DNA of 5,900 bases from Bdellovibrionales bacterium (GTDB taxonomy: Bacteria; Bdellovibrionota; Bdellovibrionia; Bdellovibrionales; UBA1609), in NCBI GenBank assembly GCA_026648125.1, contig JAPKGD010000137.1:1-5900 (forward strand). The letters run 5' to 3'. A program made the position numbers and the translations under genes. Within the stretch, counting starts at the first letter, position 1, and each line of letters begins with the position of its first letter. Of this stretch, positions 5,324 through 5,900 are shown piece by piece. Under the pieces are notes generated by a model. It searched no databases. It worked only from the letters and a program-made list of their open reading frames with translations, and had not been told where the DNA came from.

Positions 5324-5900
5324 CTATTGAGCGCTTTGCGAAGACCATCGGTCAGTTTGAGGCAACGGTAAGGGTGCCCTGCCCGGGCCTATCCCAAGCC
5401 AGAGCTTTATCAATCGGACCAGATGAAGGAGAGCATAGATGATTATGTTAACATTGGTGGTCTCAACGCGACCCCACTCAATCGGAAAAGAGTGAAATGT
5501 TAAGGGGCGATCAAGCCAACGGCTTGACCATAAAATCAGGTGAGGGTGATAGCCCATGTCGGGCGGCAAGCTTTTGTAGGGAAGTTTTGCGATGGTTTTT
5601 AAGTTGAAAGTAACAAAAGCACCCAAATCAAGGTCCCTTTGCCCGAGTAGGTGGGCTTTGAGATGCATAAAGAATCTGTTGCCGATGAGTCTCAAGAGAG
5701 AGTAATTCTTGGCCCGACTTTTCGGATCCAGGCGACTGCCTAGGACGTAGTCAAAATCCTCTGAAGTCAGTACGGACAGAAATTTAGACAATTCCTGAGG
5801 ATTTGCTTGGCCGTCGCTATGTAAACAAATCAAGTAATCTGCCCTTTCAGCTAGGGCCAAATCAAAAGCAATTTGTGTCGATCCACCAAGTAGTACATTT
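5324..5900 (-). CDS. Family 2 glycosyltransferase, N-terminus beyond the window
   Basis: The C-terminal 191 residues of a GT-A fold glycosyltransferase of the DPM1/dolichyl- or polyprenyl-phosphate sugar synthase type, which transfers a sugar from a nucleotide donor, usually to a lipid or glycan acceptor at the membrane. The visible part opens with GGSTQIAFDLALAERADYLI, the usual helix before the metal site. LHSDGQANPQEL then corresponds to the HxDGQxxPE form of the nucleotide-metal motif. VLGSRL follows, then a helix around RLIGNRFF, as in this family. PDMGYHPHLILW and the FPIEWGRVET stretch resemble the acceptor region. The hydrophobic segment NIIIYALLHLVRLIKLWLGI near the end probably associates with the membrane, and the last 24 residues are proline- and polar-rich. 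The frame is open through base 5900, so the real start is outside. A TTG at 5860 is internal and is not the start. The gene converges on the channel gene. Donor and acceptor are unknown, and neighbours outside the window would tell whether it belongs to an envelope polysaccharide cluster. Confidence 0.85.
   Translation of the reverse strand, partial: NVLLGGSTQIAFDLALAERADYLICLHSDGQANPQELSKFLSVLTSEDFDYVLGSRLDPKSRAKNYSLLRLIGNRFFMHLKAHLLGQRDLDLGAFVTFNLKTIAKLPYKSLPPDMGYHPHLILWSSRWLDRPLTFHSFPIEWGRVETTNVNIIIYALLHLVRLIKLWLGIGPGRAPLPLPQTDRWSSQSAQ

Overview
The window is ordinary bacterial chromosome of moderate GC with a mixed gene set: an ArsR-type regulator paired with an AHSA1-domain protein, an exported M1-type metallopeptidase, a voltage-gated sodium channel of the bacterial NaV family, and a group-2 glycosyltransferase cut by the right edge. 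The exported peptidase and the channel suggest a free-living Gram-negative, perhaps aquatic. No gene here fixes the taxon.

Layout. Bases 1-457 carry no recognisable gene, but their right end holds a good promoter and palindromes that look like the operator of the next gene. Bases 458-1766 form a two-gene operon (+) with a 17-base overlap: a winged-helix ArsR regulator, then a 319-residue protein with two consecutive AHSA1/SRPBCC domains. A hairpin at 1799-1823 separates it from the convergent peptidase gene (3765 down to 1831, minus strand), which has a signal peptide and an HELLH zinc site. Bases 3766-4286 are intergenic, with two copies of a repeat and a probable gene remnant (3883-4182). 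The sodium channel gene (4287-5117, +) follows a strong-looking promoter that would give an almost leaderless mRNA. Its stop codon lies inside a third repeat copy. A convergent glycosyltransferase gene (5900 down to 5324, minus) ends the window.

The most distinctive signal is the repeat. A 25-base block, identical except for one base in one copy, occurs at 3780, 3866 and 5103, always in the same orientation. Each copy is followed by a variable 5-base linker and a second short conserved block. It supplies the last four codons and stop of the channel gene, abuts the start of the peptidase gene, and supplies the apparent start of the gene remnant. Copies 2 and 3 bracket the remnant and channel like a cassette. 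I do not recognise the repeat family.

Functionally, the regulator and AHSA1 protein probably form an autoregulated unit. The peptidase, channel and glycosyltransferase show no evident shared pathway.
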